Of a stretch of 64,000 nucleotides of DNA, positions 50,131 to 60,754 are shown piece after piece. Within the stretch, counting starts at the first letter, position 1, and each line of letters starts with the position of its first letter. The notes under the pieces were generated by a model. The model was not told the origin of the DNA. It was given only the letters and a program-made list of their open reading frames with translations, and did no database searches. The DNA lies in NCBI RefSeq assembly GCF_954871325.1, contig NC_088776.1, positions 51,230,569 through 51,294,568 on the forward strand. Direction: 5' to 3'. The DNA comes from Gordionus sp. m RMFG-2023 (lineage: Eukaryota > Nematomorpha > Gordioida > Chordodea > Parachordodidae). Both the position numbers and the translations under genes were made by a program.

Positions 50131-52640
50131 GGTTAATTTTTCGGGAAATCTTACAGTATTAACACTTAATGTCAGATCCATGAACGATAACTAATTTGAT
50201 CAATTAAAAATTCTCTTGGATACATTGGAGGTTGACATAGCATGCATCCAAGACACCCTGGACAGAATCAAACAAGCTAAATTGTAGAGGTTATCTCTTA
50301 TTTAACTCGGGAGATACGGAAAAAAATGGTCGGGAGTAATTATGATTATTAAGAAACATTTATCCGGTTATATTACTAAGTTCGAGGCTATAAACAGTAG
50401 ACTCTGTAGTATAAAACTAAAAACGAGGTATAAAATGCTGAATATAGTAAATGTATATGTCAGCTAATTATGCAGAAAGACAAATTTTTTTCCCTTATTT
50501 ATCGGAATATTTAAATAATTTATAGCAGGCGACTTTAATGTCAGAGTTGGCCGTCTAGGTATAAAGAATTATGTGTCTCTGGGTTCCGGAGCTTTGGGTA
50601 AAAGCTCTGATGCTGGGGGAAGACAACTATTAAAACTATATCGTAAGCTTGGCCTTCGAGTAGCGAGTACCTTTTTTGAACACCCGGACATTAGAGATAT
50701 TCTCACATATTATAATCCATCATATAACACTCGATCACAAATTGATTATTTTATCAGTTCCAGGTCAACCATTGGTAGGATTAAAAATATAAAAGTTCTA
50801 CATAATAGAATGTTTAATTCATATCGCAAACCCTTGTTTGTTATATGGAGATTGATCCGAAAATTTGGTATAAGATGAAAAAGAATACAGGAAAGACTAA
50901 TAGTAAACAGTTTAAATTAGATATGGAGTCCCTCAGCCATCAAATCACAAAGGATAATTTCATTAAACACATCCGTGATAAGTTTCTAAGTCAAAAAGAT
51001 TCCTTTGCTAAGCTACCCTCTGATTTACTATGGAAAAATACTCTTGGTATTTTCACAGATGCGGCTGTTGCTTCTTTACCAAAAAAAGGGGGTTATCCAG
51101 ATGGATCTCTATGGAATCAAGAAATCTGATAGTTAATCTAGTGGTAAAAGGTCATTTTAAGAGAAACAGAGCGAAATATTTACTTGGAGATATAAGCCAC
51201 AAACTTAGAAGAGATACGATGAAATACCTTGAAAATCATGCTTTTGAAATTAATAACTTGTTTAGTACAAATGACACATATAAAGCCTTTAGAATATTGA
51301 AATCCTTTATGTCAGGCAAGATAGACCAAATTTTTAAACTCTGGCACGGGAATAAAATGATTACCGATCCTGAAGCTAAAATGAAAATCTGGTATTATCC
51401 TTATACTAGTTTCTACGGTGGTAATGAAATTTCCTTAACAAATGAATTAACTTCCAGCTCAGCCTCATCGTCTTCCACGATTAGTCTAACTCAGTTTTCT
51501 CACTATTCCCCACAGTATGATCAACGCCTCACTACCTCAAAGTTTTGGCCTCTAATGTCAACTTACGGCCGTAATTACGTCGACCCGACTCAGTTTTCGC
51601 ATATTTCTCCTCAGTATGATCAACGCCCCACTACTTCGAAAATTTGGCCTCCAATATCAACTAATTCCAGTTCAGTTATCTGATGAAAACTATTTATAAA
51701 GATTCAAATAATCCAAGCTGGCCTAAAATCTCCTAAAATCCCGGTTGATATCGGTTTGAAACAAGGATGTATATTATCAGCTTTATTATTTAATTTTGTT
51801 ACTAATTATATCATAAGGTGCTACACACTTGGTTTGGTGGACAATAGAGAAGCTTAATATTCTAACTTTTGCCGACGATTTATGCCTGATTTGTGAATCG
51901 GTGTCGAATCTTCAATCAATCATTGATAGTATCATCATTGAGGCTGGATATTTTGGTCTAAAATTAAACATAAAAAAACGAAACTGATGACCACCATTCT
52001 ACACCTCCTCACACCTAAATTTAACAGTAAAAGAGTAGAAGATTACTGAAGTGCTTCATTAAAAATATATAGGAGTCTTACTAGAAAGAAAAGGGTGTAC
52101 CAAACAAGATTTGATGGCTAAGCTAAATAAAACTTGGACAAAATACAGTTCTTTCATGAAAATTTGGTCATCACATGAATTATCAATTCCTCTAAAGATA
52201 AGACTATTCAAAGTTTTAATAATGCATCCCTCTGTTATGGTAATGAAACTTGGAAGGATACTAAAATGGATGATAGAAAGGCTCAAACGTTTATAAATAA
52301 ATGTCTCAGATACATTACTAGAACGTTTTACCCCCTAAATACAACAAATTATACCCTATGGGCTAGATGCGATATATTTCCTCTTTATAAAATGATTGAA
52401 TATAGGAAAATCGAATTTGTTGGTTTTAACAATTTAATCTATCAAGCCCTCGTAAACATATTCCCGAACAGCACCCCTTCCTATCATATAGATGTAGTTG
52501 GTTTGGAAAATAACAAGGTCTAATAGGGGAGTTAGATCTATCCTGGGAATTTTTAAATAGAGTTTCTACGGATAGGAAAACTTTCAAGATTATTCTGAGG
52601 CTCATCTATGAGCATATGACAAACAACTGCTAAATGTGGT
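50131..52640 (+). pseudogene. LINE-B: endonuclease/reverse transcriptase, internally rearranged
   Basis: The product would be an APE-type LINE polyprotein. It begins MVNFSGNLTVLTLNVRSMND (about 50131). The endonuclease is recognisable by AGDFNVRVG (about 50527-50553), STFFEHPD and SQIDYFISS (about 50732-50758). A linker region (ENHAFEINNLF, ITDPEAKMK) precedes RT pieces IGLKQGCILSALLFNF (about 51745-51800), FADDLCLI (about 51867-51890) and a C-terminal part (IFINKCLRYITRTFYPLNTT at about 52290). The RT fingers and first catalytic Asp block are missing. In their place, at 51480-51683, is an open Ser/Thr-rich stretch with two copies of TQFSHxSPQYDQRxTTSK. Several frameshifts and stops are present. 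It is related to but clearly distinct from LINE-A and LINE-C. Confidence 0.8.
51487..51665 (+). repeat. Two-unit, roughly 100-bp tandem repeat inside LINE-B
   Basis: ACTCAGTTTTCTCACTATTC (51490) recurs as ACTCAGTTTTCGCATATTTC (51589), each followed by CAGTATGATCAACGCC and CTACNTCNAANNTTTGGCCT. Both units stay in one reading frame. Confidence 0.75.
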
Positions 52641-52987
52641 AAAAAATAATAAATAATTTTCATTATTAAGATATATTTTAAATTCATAAGATGGTGAGTT
52701 ACAATACTAGAAAAGGAGGCCTTTTAACGAAAGTTCCCCTAACATTTGGATATGCTCTTCTAATCCTAGACTGTTGTTAACAACCAGTAATATTGTTTTT
52801 TCGAACGTTCCTTTATACCTTTATTGTTAATTTCTTATTTCCATTTACACTTTAGTTGATAATTTCTAGTTATAGTGTTTTCATTTAGCAGTCCAGTTTA
52901 CAGTTCCAGTTCTACAATGTATTTTGAAACCTTGCTCCACTTGTAGGGAAGTTCATTCGTCTGATTTTATAGAACTATTCCTTATCA

Positions 52988-53342
52988 CTAAGTAAAATTT
53001 AATTAGGAGTATGATATATTATTTATTGTCATTGTAGTCTTTTCCATTAATTAGTCATAAATTATAAAATAGAATTATAACACATAATAATTCAACATGA
53101 ATTATCTCTTTGCTAAGTGAAATTAAATATAAGTATGATATCTTATTTCTGTGCCATTGTACTCTAATTAGTAAATAATCATTAAATTTTCTAATACTTA
53201 ATAATTCAACAAGAATCACCTTATTACTAAGTGTAACAAATATAAATATGATATCCTATTTTTGTAATCATTGTAGTTTTACTAATAATTAGTGAATAAA
53301 TTACCATATCAAATAAAATATTCATTAAAAAATTCAACAAGA
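52988..53342 (+). repeat. Three imperfect tandem repeats (about 114-125 bp) beside the right TIR
   Basis: Each unit starts CTAAGT (52988, 53113, 53227) and contains AGTATGATAT (or AATATGATAT), CATTGTA, TAATTAGT and AATTCAACA in the same order. They lie between the LINE-B 3' end and the right long inverted repeat. Confidence 0.75.
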
Positions 53343-53377
53343 AATAAATAATTACTTCTTACTGGTTAACCTCCTAA

Positions 53378-53738
53378 TACTTATAGTACCTAATAGAATT
53401 TAAGCATAATAAAATTCAATTGGATATATAATAAAACGATAAAATTTTCCTTAAATTTTATAAAATTTATAAATCAATTTAATAAAAGACAGTTGTATTT
53501 GGGATTAAACAGTATTTTCTTATATCTTACCTTTTGCTTCTTTCTATTTTACTCTCTACTAAATCAAACTATTTACAAAAACGGTATGGGTAAGTTCCAC
53601 TCACTTGTTTAGTTTCAGCTGGGTACAAGGTTTGTTGATATCCTTGAGAAAAAAAAAATCGGCATAATTATATGAAGGGTAGGCCTTCATATAATTTAAT
53701 TCACGTTCCCTCATTTTGGGCAGGTCTATGACCAACGT
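53378..53738 (-). repeat. Right long terminal inverted repeat around LINE-B
   Basis: Inverted partner of 49589-49944, ending GGTCTATGACCAACGT. Outside the ends, ACGAATA also occurs on the left and, inverted, about 25 bp beyond the right end, so the true outer boundary is uncertain. No target duplication is evident. Confidence 0.85.
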
Positions 53739-54666
53739 GCTAGATAAGGTAAGATATTATTATTATTCGTAAATCGAAGCGAATATCGAATAATTTCCAA
53801 TAAAATATTGGTATAAATAATAATAGTAGTAATAAGTAAAAATTATAAAAACGAAAACAGAAAAATCAATGTTATTTTTTTTTTGTTTTTTTTCCTAAAA
53901 ACGGGTATTTTATCACTAAAATAAATTAATATTTTAAAAACTAATTTGAGTTATATATGTTTTTAGTAACTATAATTAAGGTTTATTCAGGTGCGCTCCC
54001 TCTTCCTAAATTACGCAAAATTGGTTTTATTATTTTTTTCCCCATAATTATTAATTTTTAGGTAACAATCCATATTTTTGAAGAATATATATAAATATTT
54101 TTTTTAAAGATTTTGTCGATAAATATTTCAAATTTGATAATATACTGCAGAGTTTTTTAAAGTATCTAGATGCAAAAATGTGGTATCTGTATCTAAATAC
54201 GCTTTTATAAAAGTTTCTCTATCTAGATGCTATTTTAAAGGTATGCATTTATATTTTTGGAGATATTAGGGTTCAAAGTGGCAAAAATGACGTATTTTTA
54301 CCATTTTATGCCTTCATTCAATTAAGCATATCTTAAAAACTATAAATTGTAAATAACAAATTTAATACCAAAATTACGTACAAAGATTCTACTTTCCGAT
54401 AAAAATTTTTTTTTAATTTTTTTTCAAATTTCCGGTCATTTTATTTAATATGCAAGGACTAAAAACGATTTTTTGGAAATAATACGACCTTCAATTTTTA
54501 AAAAAAATTTAATAGACATTACTAAACTCTTCCTTTATATTTCTAAAAAAAATTGGACACGGCCATCTTCATTTTCAAAATCGATAAAAAATATTTTGAA
54601 AAGTGTATAAATATTTTCCCGAAAGGGGGCGTCTTTGTATAAAATTATATATTAATCAGTTTTTAA

Positions 54667-56074
54667 CAGAGTTGTTAAACGCTATTTTTAAAAGTAGCGC
54701 GCTACCGCTATAGCTATTTGTCAAAAAAGTAGCGCACTACCGCTTTCGCTATTTGTCAAAAAAAGTAGCGCGCTATTAACTACTTTTTTTCAAAAGTAGC
54801 TTTAGCTACTTTTAAGCTACTTTTTATAAAAAAATTTTTAGAAACAAATGAAACGAAAATTTTTTATTTTTTTTTTGCTTATAATGTAAATGTATAATAA
54901 ATAATATATAAAAATCAACATTTATAAATATAAAAATATAGTTAGTTTAGATTGTAAAAAAATAAGCAATATAAATAAATATTTATTTTAATTTGTTGGA
55001 TTTTAATAATAATATCATTTCAATATTATCATCCCCAAGTCTAGAGCGACGATCAGAAAGTATAAGCTTTGCTTTACTAAATAATCTCTCGACACTAGCA
55101 CTTGAGGGCAAGGAAGCTCTAAAAATATTTAATCAGATCAATTTTTAAATATAAATAAGTTTTTACCTTCTGTTATGTGTCCTATCTGCCGGTGTACATA
55201 CATATAACTTATAACTCTACTATTAGAGCATCTTTCATCACTTTGAAGTTGTCGGCTATTTTATTCATAAGTGTCTGGCGACATAAAACTGTTGTGCCAG
55301 GGGATAAAGTTTTAATCATTATAGTAAATGATGGATTATCAACCAAGGACAATGGCTGAACTGTGTCAATAATAAAATCAACAATTACTTTATCAGCCAA
55401 TTTTTGTGAAATATTGGGATGTTTATTTTCAGTTAATTTGGTTTGGATAGTCTTTGTCTTTTTGAATGAAGATTCTCTTATACCAAAATTTTTTATATGT
55501 TTCTCTATTTCCTAATAGCAATTGGCGTGAACAGTCTAATAAAATAAATAATATTATAATGTAAAAATAACAATTTACCTTTAGGTGTTTCTTCAGGTTA
55601 TAGCTACTCGATTGATTTGATGATATATTTTTTTTACATTTTAAGCACAGGAATTTGAATCCAGATTTTGTTTTAATATTTATTTTAAAAAATTTTTCAA
55701 ATCTAGGGAATGGGAAATCGTTATTAGAGCTATTAAGTACATTTTCTTCCATTGAATCTTCCATGTCTGAATCACTTTCAAGGATTTGGATATCCATGGG
55801 CGATGCCATTTTAGACTACTAACACAGATTGAAAATATAAATTAAAAATTGAAAATATATTTAAATTTCAAAATTAAATAATAAATTATAAAAATTATAA
55901 TTAATTATGATATTATATTTAAATTTTCATGTTTATACTTACATTCATTATATTTTTTAAAAGTAGCGAAGTAGCGCGCTAAAAAATTAAATAATTTTTA
56001 AAAAAGTAGCGGCTATTAGCTATAGCTACCAAAAAAGATAGCGCGCTAAGTAGCGCGCTACTTTAACAACTCTG
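54667..56074 (-). mobile_element. hAT element (deletion derivative) with perfect 8-bp target duplication
   Basis: It begins CAGAGTTGTTAAA and ends TTTAACAACTCTG. GTTTTTAA lies directly outside both ends (54659-54666 and 56075-56082). Subterminal repeats are built from AAAGTAGCGCGCTA units (about 35-bp period at 54691-54770, and inverted near 55970-56065). It encodes transposase pieces on -. It is inserted into the left arm of the palindromic element and is absent from the right arm. Confidence 0.93.
54992..55809 (-). pseudogene. hAT transposase remains: BED-type zinc finger and hATC domain
   Basis: On -, MASPMDIQILESDSDMEDSM (from 55809) leads to a BED-type finger: FLCLKCKKNIS, then SSYNLKKHLK. 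Another block (55400-55209), MADKVIVDFIIDTVQPLSLV ... TLSPGTTVLCRQTLMNKI, resembles the hAT at 30.3 kb. After an apparent 50-bp intron (GTAAAA ... TTTTTAG) comes the C-terminal dimerisation region SLPSSASVERLFSKAKLILS ... MILLLKSNKLK, stop at about 54992. The catalytic RNase-H-like core (the DxW and E regions) is missing, so the element cannot move itself, though its ends may still be served by a related transposase. Confidence 0.82.
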
Positions 56075-56854
56075 GTTTTTAATAGTTTTTCTTGAACTAT
56101 TTGATATAATTTAAAGGATTATTCATCTTGTAAGTGAAAATAACAATAAATGGGGCTTTCATTCAATTATAGAAATTGTCTATCGATAAAAAAAATTGAA
56201 TTTATTACTTTATTTATAATTTATTATAAAATTTTTTGCCCATATAACATATATTTAATGAATATTAATAAAATATATTCAACCAAGTTTATAGTTCTTG
56301 AATATATGAATCAGAATCTTGTGCATTTCATATATGGCCCCCTAAATATTAAAAATAATTTATATAATATAAATTTAAAAATCTAATATATAACTCACTT
56401 TTAAAATATTCTAATTTTTCGGTAGCGCATTTACTTTCTTATGACGACAATGTATAAGTACGGCCAGTAGCAGTTTACGGTGAAACTAATGTTAAGATAT
56501 GACATTTTTGAAAGTAAAAAGTGTCGTCTATACTTGGAAATGTAAAGGAATTAGAAGGTCCGGATGGGTGTAAAACTTTTAATATATTTCTTCCTGCTTT
56601 TGATTTTTCCCTAAAACATAGGCTAACCACCAATTAGAATCATAAACACACGTATGTATCCTGATATTTCTCTAAAAATTATACTTTCATCATTATATGA
56701 TAAATATTCTATAGTGCTTTCTATATAATTGGAATACATTTACTTTAAAATTGATGTAGACCTGTTGGAATCTCGGTGTAAATTTTCTGTGTTCCAGGTA
56801 TAGGTCTAGTTTGAAAATCTTTCCCTGAGTAATAGTTCTTCGGAATGCGGAATG

Positions 56855-57032
56855 ACATTTTTCTGCTACAGCACACGGGAAAAGTGTTTGTGATGGGATT
56901 GGTGGCACTGTTAAAAGATCAGCCTCTAGAGCTAGTTTAAGCCTTACTCAAAGCAAATAATCACATCATATGAATTGTACGAGTTTGCTAAAGAAATATT
57001 TATGGCATATATTTATATGACCCAAAAAAATT
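56855..57032. other. Spacer at the centre of the palindrome
   Basis: About 180 bp are not shared between the arms. The sequence contains no hairpin or gene that I recognise. Confidence 0.55.
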
Positions 57033-58057
57033 ATGATTCCGAAGAACTATTACTCAGGGAAAGATTTTCAAACTAGACCTATACCTGGAACACAGAAAAT
57101 TTACACAGAGATTCCAACAGGTCTACATCAATTTAAAAGTAAAATGTATTCCAATTATATAGAGAGCACTATAGAATATTTATTATATAATGATGAAAGT
57201 ATAATTTTTGGAGAAATATCAGGATACATACGTGTGTTTATGATTCTAATTGATGGTTAGCCTTTGTTTTAGGGAAAAATCAAAAGCAGGAAGAAATATA
57301 TTTAAAGTTTTACACCCATCCGGACCTTCTAATTCCTTTATATTTCCAAGTATAGACGACACTTTTTACTTTCCAAAATGTCATATCTTAACATTAGTTT
57401 CACCGTAAACTGCTACTGGCCGTACTTATACATTGTCGTCATAAGAAAGTAAATGTGCTACCGAAAAATTAGAATATTTTAAAAGTGAGTTATATATTAG
57501 AATTTTAAATTTATATTATATAAATTATTTATAATATTTATGGGGCCATATATGAAATGCACAAGATTCTGATTATTCAAGAACTATAAACTTGGTTGAA
57601 TATATTTATTAATATTCATTAAATATATGTTATATGGGCAAAAAATTTTATAATAAATTATAAATAAAGTAATAAATTCAATTTTTTTTATCGATAGACA
57701 ATTTCTATAATTGAATGAAAGCCCCATTTATTGTTATTTTCACTTACAAGATGAATAATCCTTTAAATTATATCAAATAGTTCAAGAAAAACTATTAAAA
57801 ACTGCTTAATATATAATTTTATACAAAGAGCCCCCTTTCGGGAAAATATTTATACACTTTTCTAAACATTTTTTTGATTTTGAAAATGAAGATGGCTGCG
57901 TCCCAGACCAATTTTTTTTAGAAATATAAAGGAAGAGTTTAGTAATGTCTCCTACATTTTTTAAAACAATTGAAGGTGGTATTATTTCCAAAAAATCGTT
58001 TTTAGTCCTTGCATATTAAATAAAATGGCCGGAAATTGGAAAAAAATAAAAAAAATT

Positions 58058-58763
58058 AGGGCTGTAAAACCGATCCGATTCGATCTTTTTACTTTTCTTT
58101 TTTTTGTTATTTCATTTTATGTTATGTATATTTATTTTACATTATTATAATATTTTCTAAATAATTTTTTTAAATTTTATTTCTTTTTTAAAAATAGATT
58201 TATAGTATTTAAAAAAATTTTTTTTAAAAAATAGAAAGGAACACCCAAAGTTTTATTTATTTTAAATCTTTTTAAATAACGCCAATTTTTTTATTTATAC
58301 TTAGAATTTTTTTAAATATAATATCTGAATTATGGAAATATTTTACAAAAGACAAAGATAATTTTGCAGAATGCGTTATCTGCGGAATCATCTGAGTCTG
58401 CTTTCAGTACGCCAGGAGATATAGATAGTCCATATCGTTGAAGCTTATTTCCAGAAAATCTAGAGGCTCTCATATTTATTTTAAAAAATCTTATATATTA
58501 TAATCTTATATATTAAATATTACAATTTTATAATTCCAACATAAAATGGATATATTATTAAATATATATTTTTTTATTATAGTCTTAATTGTAGAAATAA
58601 TAAAATTAAATTATTCATAATTCGATTTTTCGCATAAAAATATTGATTATTTAATTACATTTGGTTCAAACGGGGGTGATTAAAAATCAGTAAAAATATC
58701 GGTATCGGATCGGTTTTGAAGTAATATCGGATTGGTGAAAAATATGTGGATCGGCACAGCCCT
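58058..58763 (+). mobile_element. hAT deletion derivative (706 bp) with 8-bp target duplication
   Basis: It begins AGGGCTGTAAAACCGATCC and ends GGATCGGCACAGCCCT. AAAAAATT lies on both sides (58050-58057 and 58764-58771). It is inserted in the right palindrome arm only. It represents a different hAT lineage from 54667-56074. Confidence 0.85.
58310..58510 (+). pseudogene. Fused BED-finger start and hATC end of a hAT transposase
   Basis: SELWKYFTKDKDNFAECVIC reads as the first half of a BED zinc finger (Cys-x-x-Cys). It runs within a few bases, in another frame, into SESAFSTPGDIDSPYR and then LFPENLEALIFILKN, the typical SExxFS...R..L.PENxEALIFL C-terminal dimerisation block. The whole catalytic middle is gone, an internal deletion typical of non-autonomous hAT elements. 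Confidence 0.8.
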
Positions 58764-59437
58764 AAAAAATTTTTTTTATCTGAAAGTAGAATCTTTGTAC
58801 GTAATTTTGATTATAAATTTGTTATTTACAATTACGTAGTTTTTAAGATAGGCTTAATTGAATGAATGCAGATAATGGTAAAAATACGTCATTTTTGCCA
58901 CTTTGCCCTAATATCTCCAAAAATATAAATGTTACGAGTCTTAACTACATTAACCTTTCTTTGATTACCAAATTTTAAAAAAATCGAAGATGGTCGGCCG
59001 AAAATCTCATTTTTTTGCTCATTTGACATAGAATGACCCGTATGTATACTATCAATATTTAGATACATTTTGATATAATTTTATTTTGCTTGTTTTTATA
59101 TTAAAAATAATAATATTTGAGTTAGATTTGTATTATGTCCTAGTTTATTTAATTACAAAAACAAAGAATTTTATTTTACGCAATGAATGACAATATAAAT
59201 TATATAATTGTAAATTTTATTTTTAGATCAATATTTCTTGACAATCTCTGAAAATAAATCAAATAATTTAATATCAGATTTTTTTTGGTCATCCCTTAGA
59301 CGATATAAATAAATATATAAGTCGACGTTCATCAAATTTTGAATGATTTTTTAAAAAATGAGTTTCGGACATTTGTATCTTACACTATATATCTATATCT
59401 AGATCCATTTGAAAAGTTCTGTTAACAACTATGATAT

Positions 59438-60754
59438 ACTGGTACACCAAGGTGTATAATTTTATAACTTTTCTATAATCTAAGCTAATAAATCATAACA
59501 ATAATAAATATATTGGAGTTTCATTTAACTGACAAATATCAGCTGTGTTATTTAATCTTTGAGGCTGAATCCTAATAGGGGATTTTTCTTTTCAGAATTA
59601 TAAATAGCTGTTTGAGTAGAACATGAATTTTGGACGAAAAAAAACTAATTAAAAATTTTTTAAATCTATTTTAAAGAAAAACCAATAGAAAGGGGCCCTA
59701 GCTGTTTTTCTGAATAGAATGCTCATTCAGAATTAAGAACCAATATTAGGACGAGAGACACACCTTGAGGTTTATTTTAAATATGACCAGCTATGTGGAG
59801 GAAATTCCCTAATGATAATTTTAGCCTTGACTTCTTTTTTTACCATAAGTGTAGGTAAACAACGAAATTAACTTTATTTAGATGAATTATTGTCTATGTA
59901 ATGTATACTCTTGTAGAATTTCTTTATAAATATGTCTACGTCATCCTAATATATTCAACTTCCGCACCATTGTTATCATTGTTTGATAATTTTTTTAAAA
60001 AATGTTAATGAATATAAATATACATTTAAAAAAGTTAAAATAACTAAGAATTATTAAAAATTTGAAAGAAAAAATTCCATTGCAAAATAAATAAAATAAA
60101 CGGGATGGATAATGAAATAACGATATATATGACCGGTGAACCTATAGCAATTTACCTAACGTTCAAATTTTTATTAAAATACAATAATTCCAATTTTTTA
60201 ACATATATACATATACTTATTATAATATATATCCCGGGCCGGGCCTTATTTTAATTTTTTAAATATACCCGGGCCATATATTTTAAAATATTTTAATCGC
60301 CATTATTGCCTATAATAAATTAAAAATAGGAATAATACGTGAAATATAGCGCATATGCCCTCTAACCGTTGAGTAAACAACAGAGCTACGCTAAGTATTC
60401 CTCACTCCATCTAATTGGAAAAACGAAATTAATTTGGGTACGAAAGTAAAAAAATGTGAGGAGCCCTCTACATGTTTGTGGGCAAGCCGCACGTACTTGT
60501 ACGCACTTAGGCATCCATAGGCTCCAAGAGAAAGAGCGGGGCAGAGATAAAGAGCCTATGCCCAAGAACTTCTGCGTAAGTTAATTACTTTAAGGGTGGG
60601 TTGTGGCTGATTTTAAGTTTAAAAAAATTTTGTTCAGGCATATATTGTTTCAAACAACATTTAAAATATAAAGTACATACCAATTGAGTTTTAGTTTGTC
60701 CTGATCTAGTAGCAACACAGTGGTTTAGAAATATTAAGAAATTATTTATTTCAG
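59438..60754. other. Gene-free AT-rich stretch with a GC-rich repeat fragment
   Basis: At about 60228-60310, CCCGGGCCGGGCC and ACCCGGGCCATATATTTTAA resemble the interior of the element at 32889-33133. Positions 60360-60600 are more GC-rich, with AGAGAAAGAGC patches and no coding frame that I can support. Confidence 0.4.

Larger units (their letters stand above)
54246..59039. mobile_element. Giant palindromic element, arms about 1.19 kb, unassigned
   Basis: From CATTTATATTTTTGGAGATA on the left, the sequence mirrors the right side up to 58931 once two later insertions (54667-56074 and 58058-58763) are set aside. The arms meet around a unique spacer at about 56855-57033. Arm similarity is high, with many small differences. 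The right side runs about 108 bp further and ends GACATAGAATGACCC. GTATG on both sides (54241-54245 and 59040-59044) may be a 5-bp target duplication. Short coding-like pieces, mirrored in both arms (KNYYSGKDFQTRPIPGTQK next to the spacer), suggest that it once held a gene. No family is recognised. Confidence 0.8.
54147..59437 (+). mobile_element. Second hAT copy, split by a palindromic element
   Basis: The left end (54147-54245: CAGAGTTTTTTAAAGTATCT, then AAAATGTGGTATCTGTATCT) and right end (about 59041-59437, ending ATCTAGATCCATTTGAAAAG then TTCTGTTAACAACT) match the hAT at 29681-31837. The junction sequence continues the same element on both sides of the insertion. Only end regions and non-coding remains are left. 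Confidence 0.75.

Noticed and set aside
57033-57260. 75-codon frame (MIPKNYYSGKDFQTR) as an independent gene
   Set aside because: It lies in the palindrome arm, with a mirrored partial copy in the other arm. Treated as part of the element.
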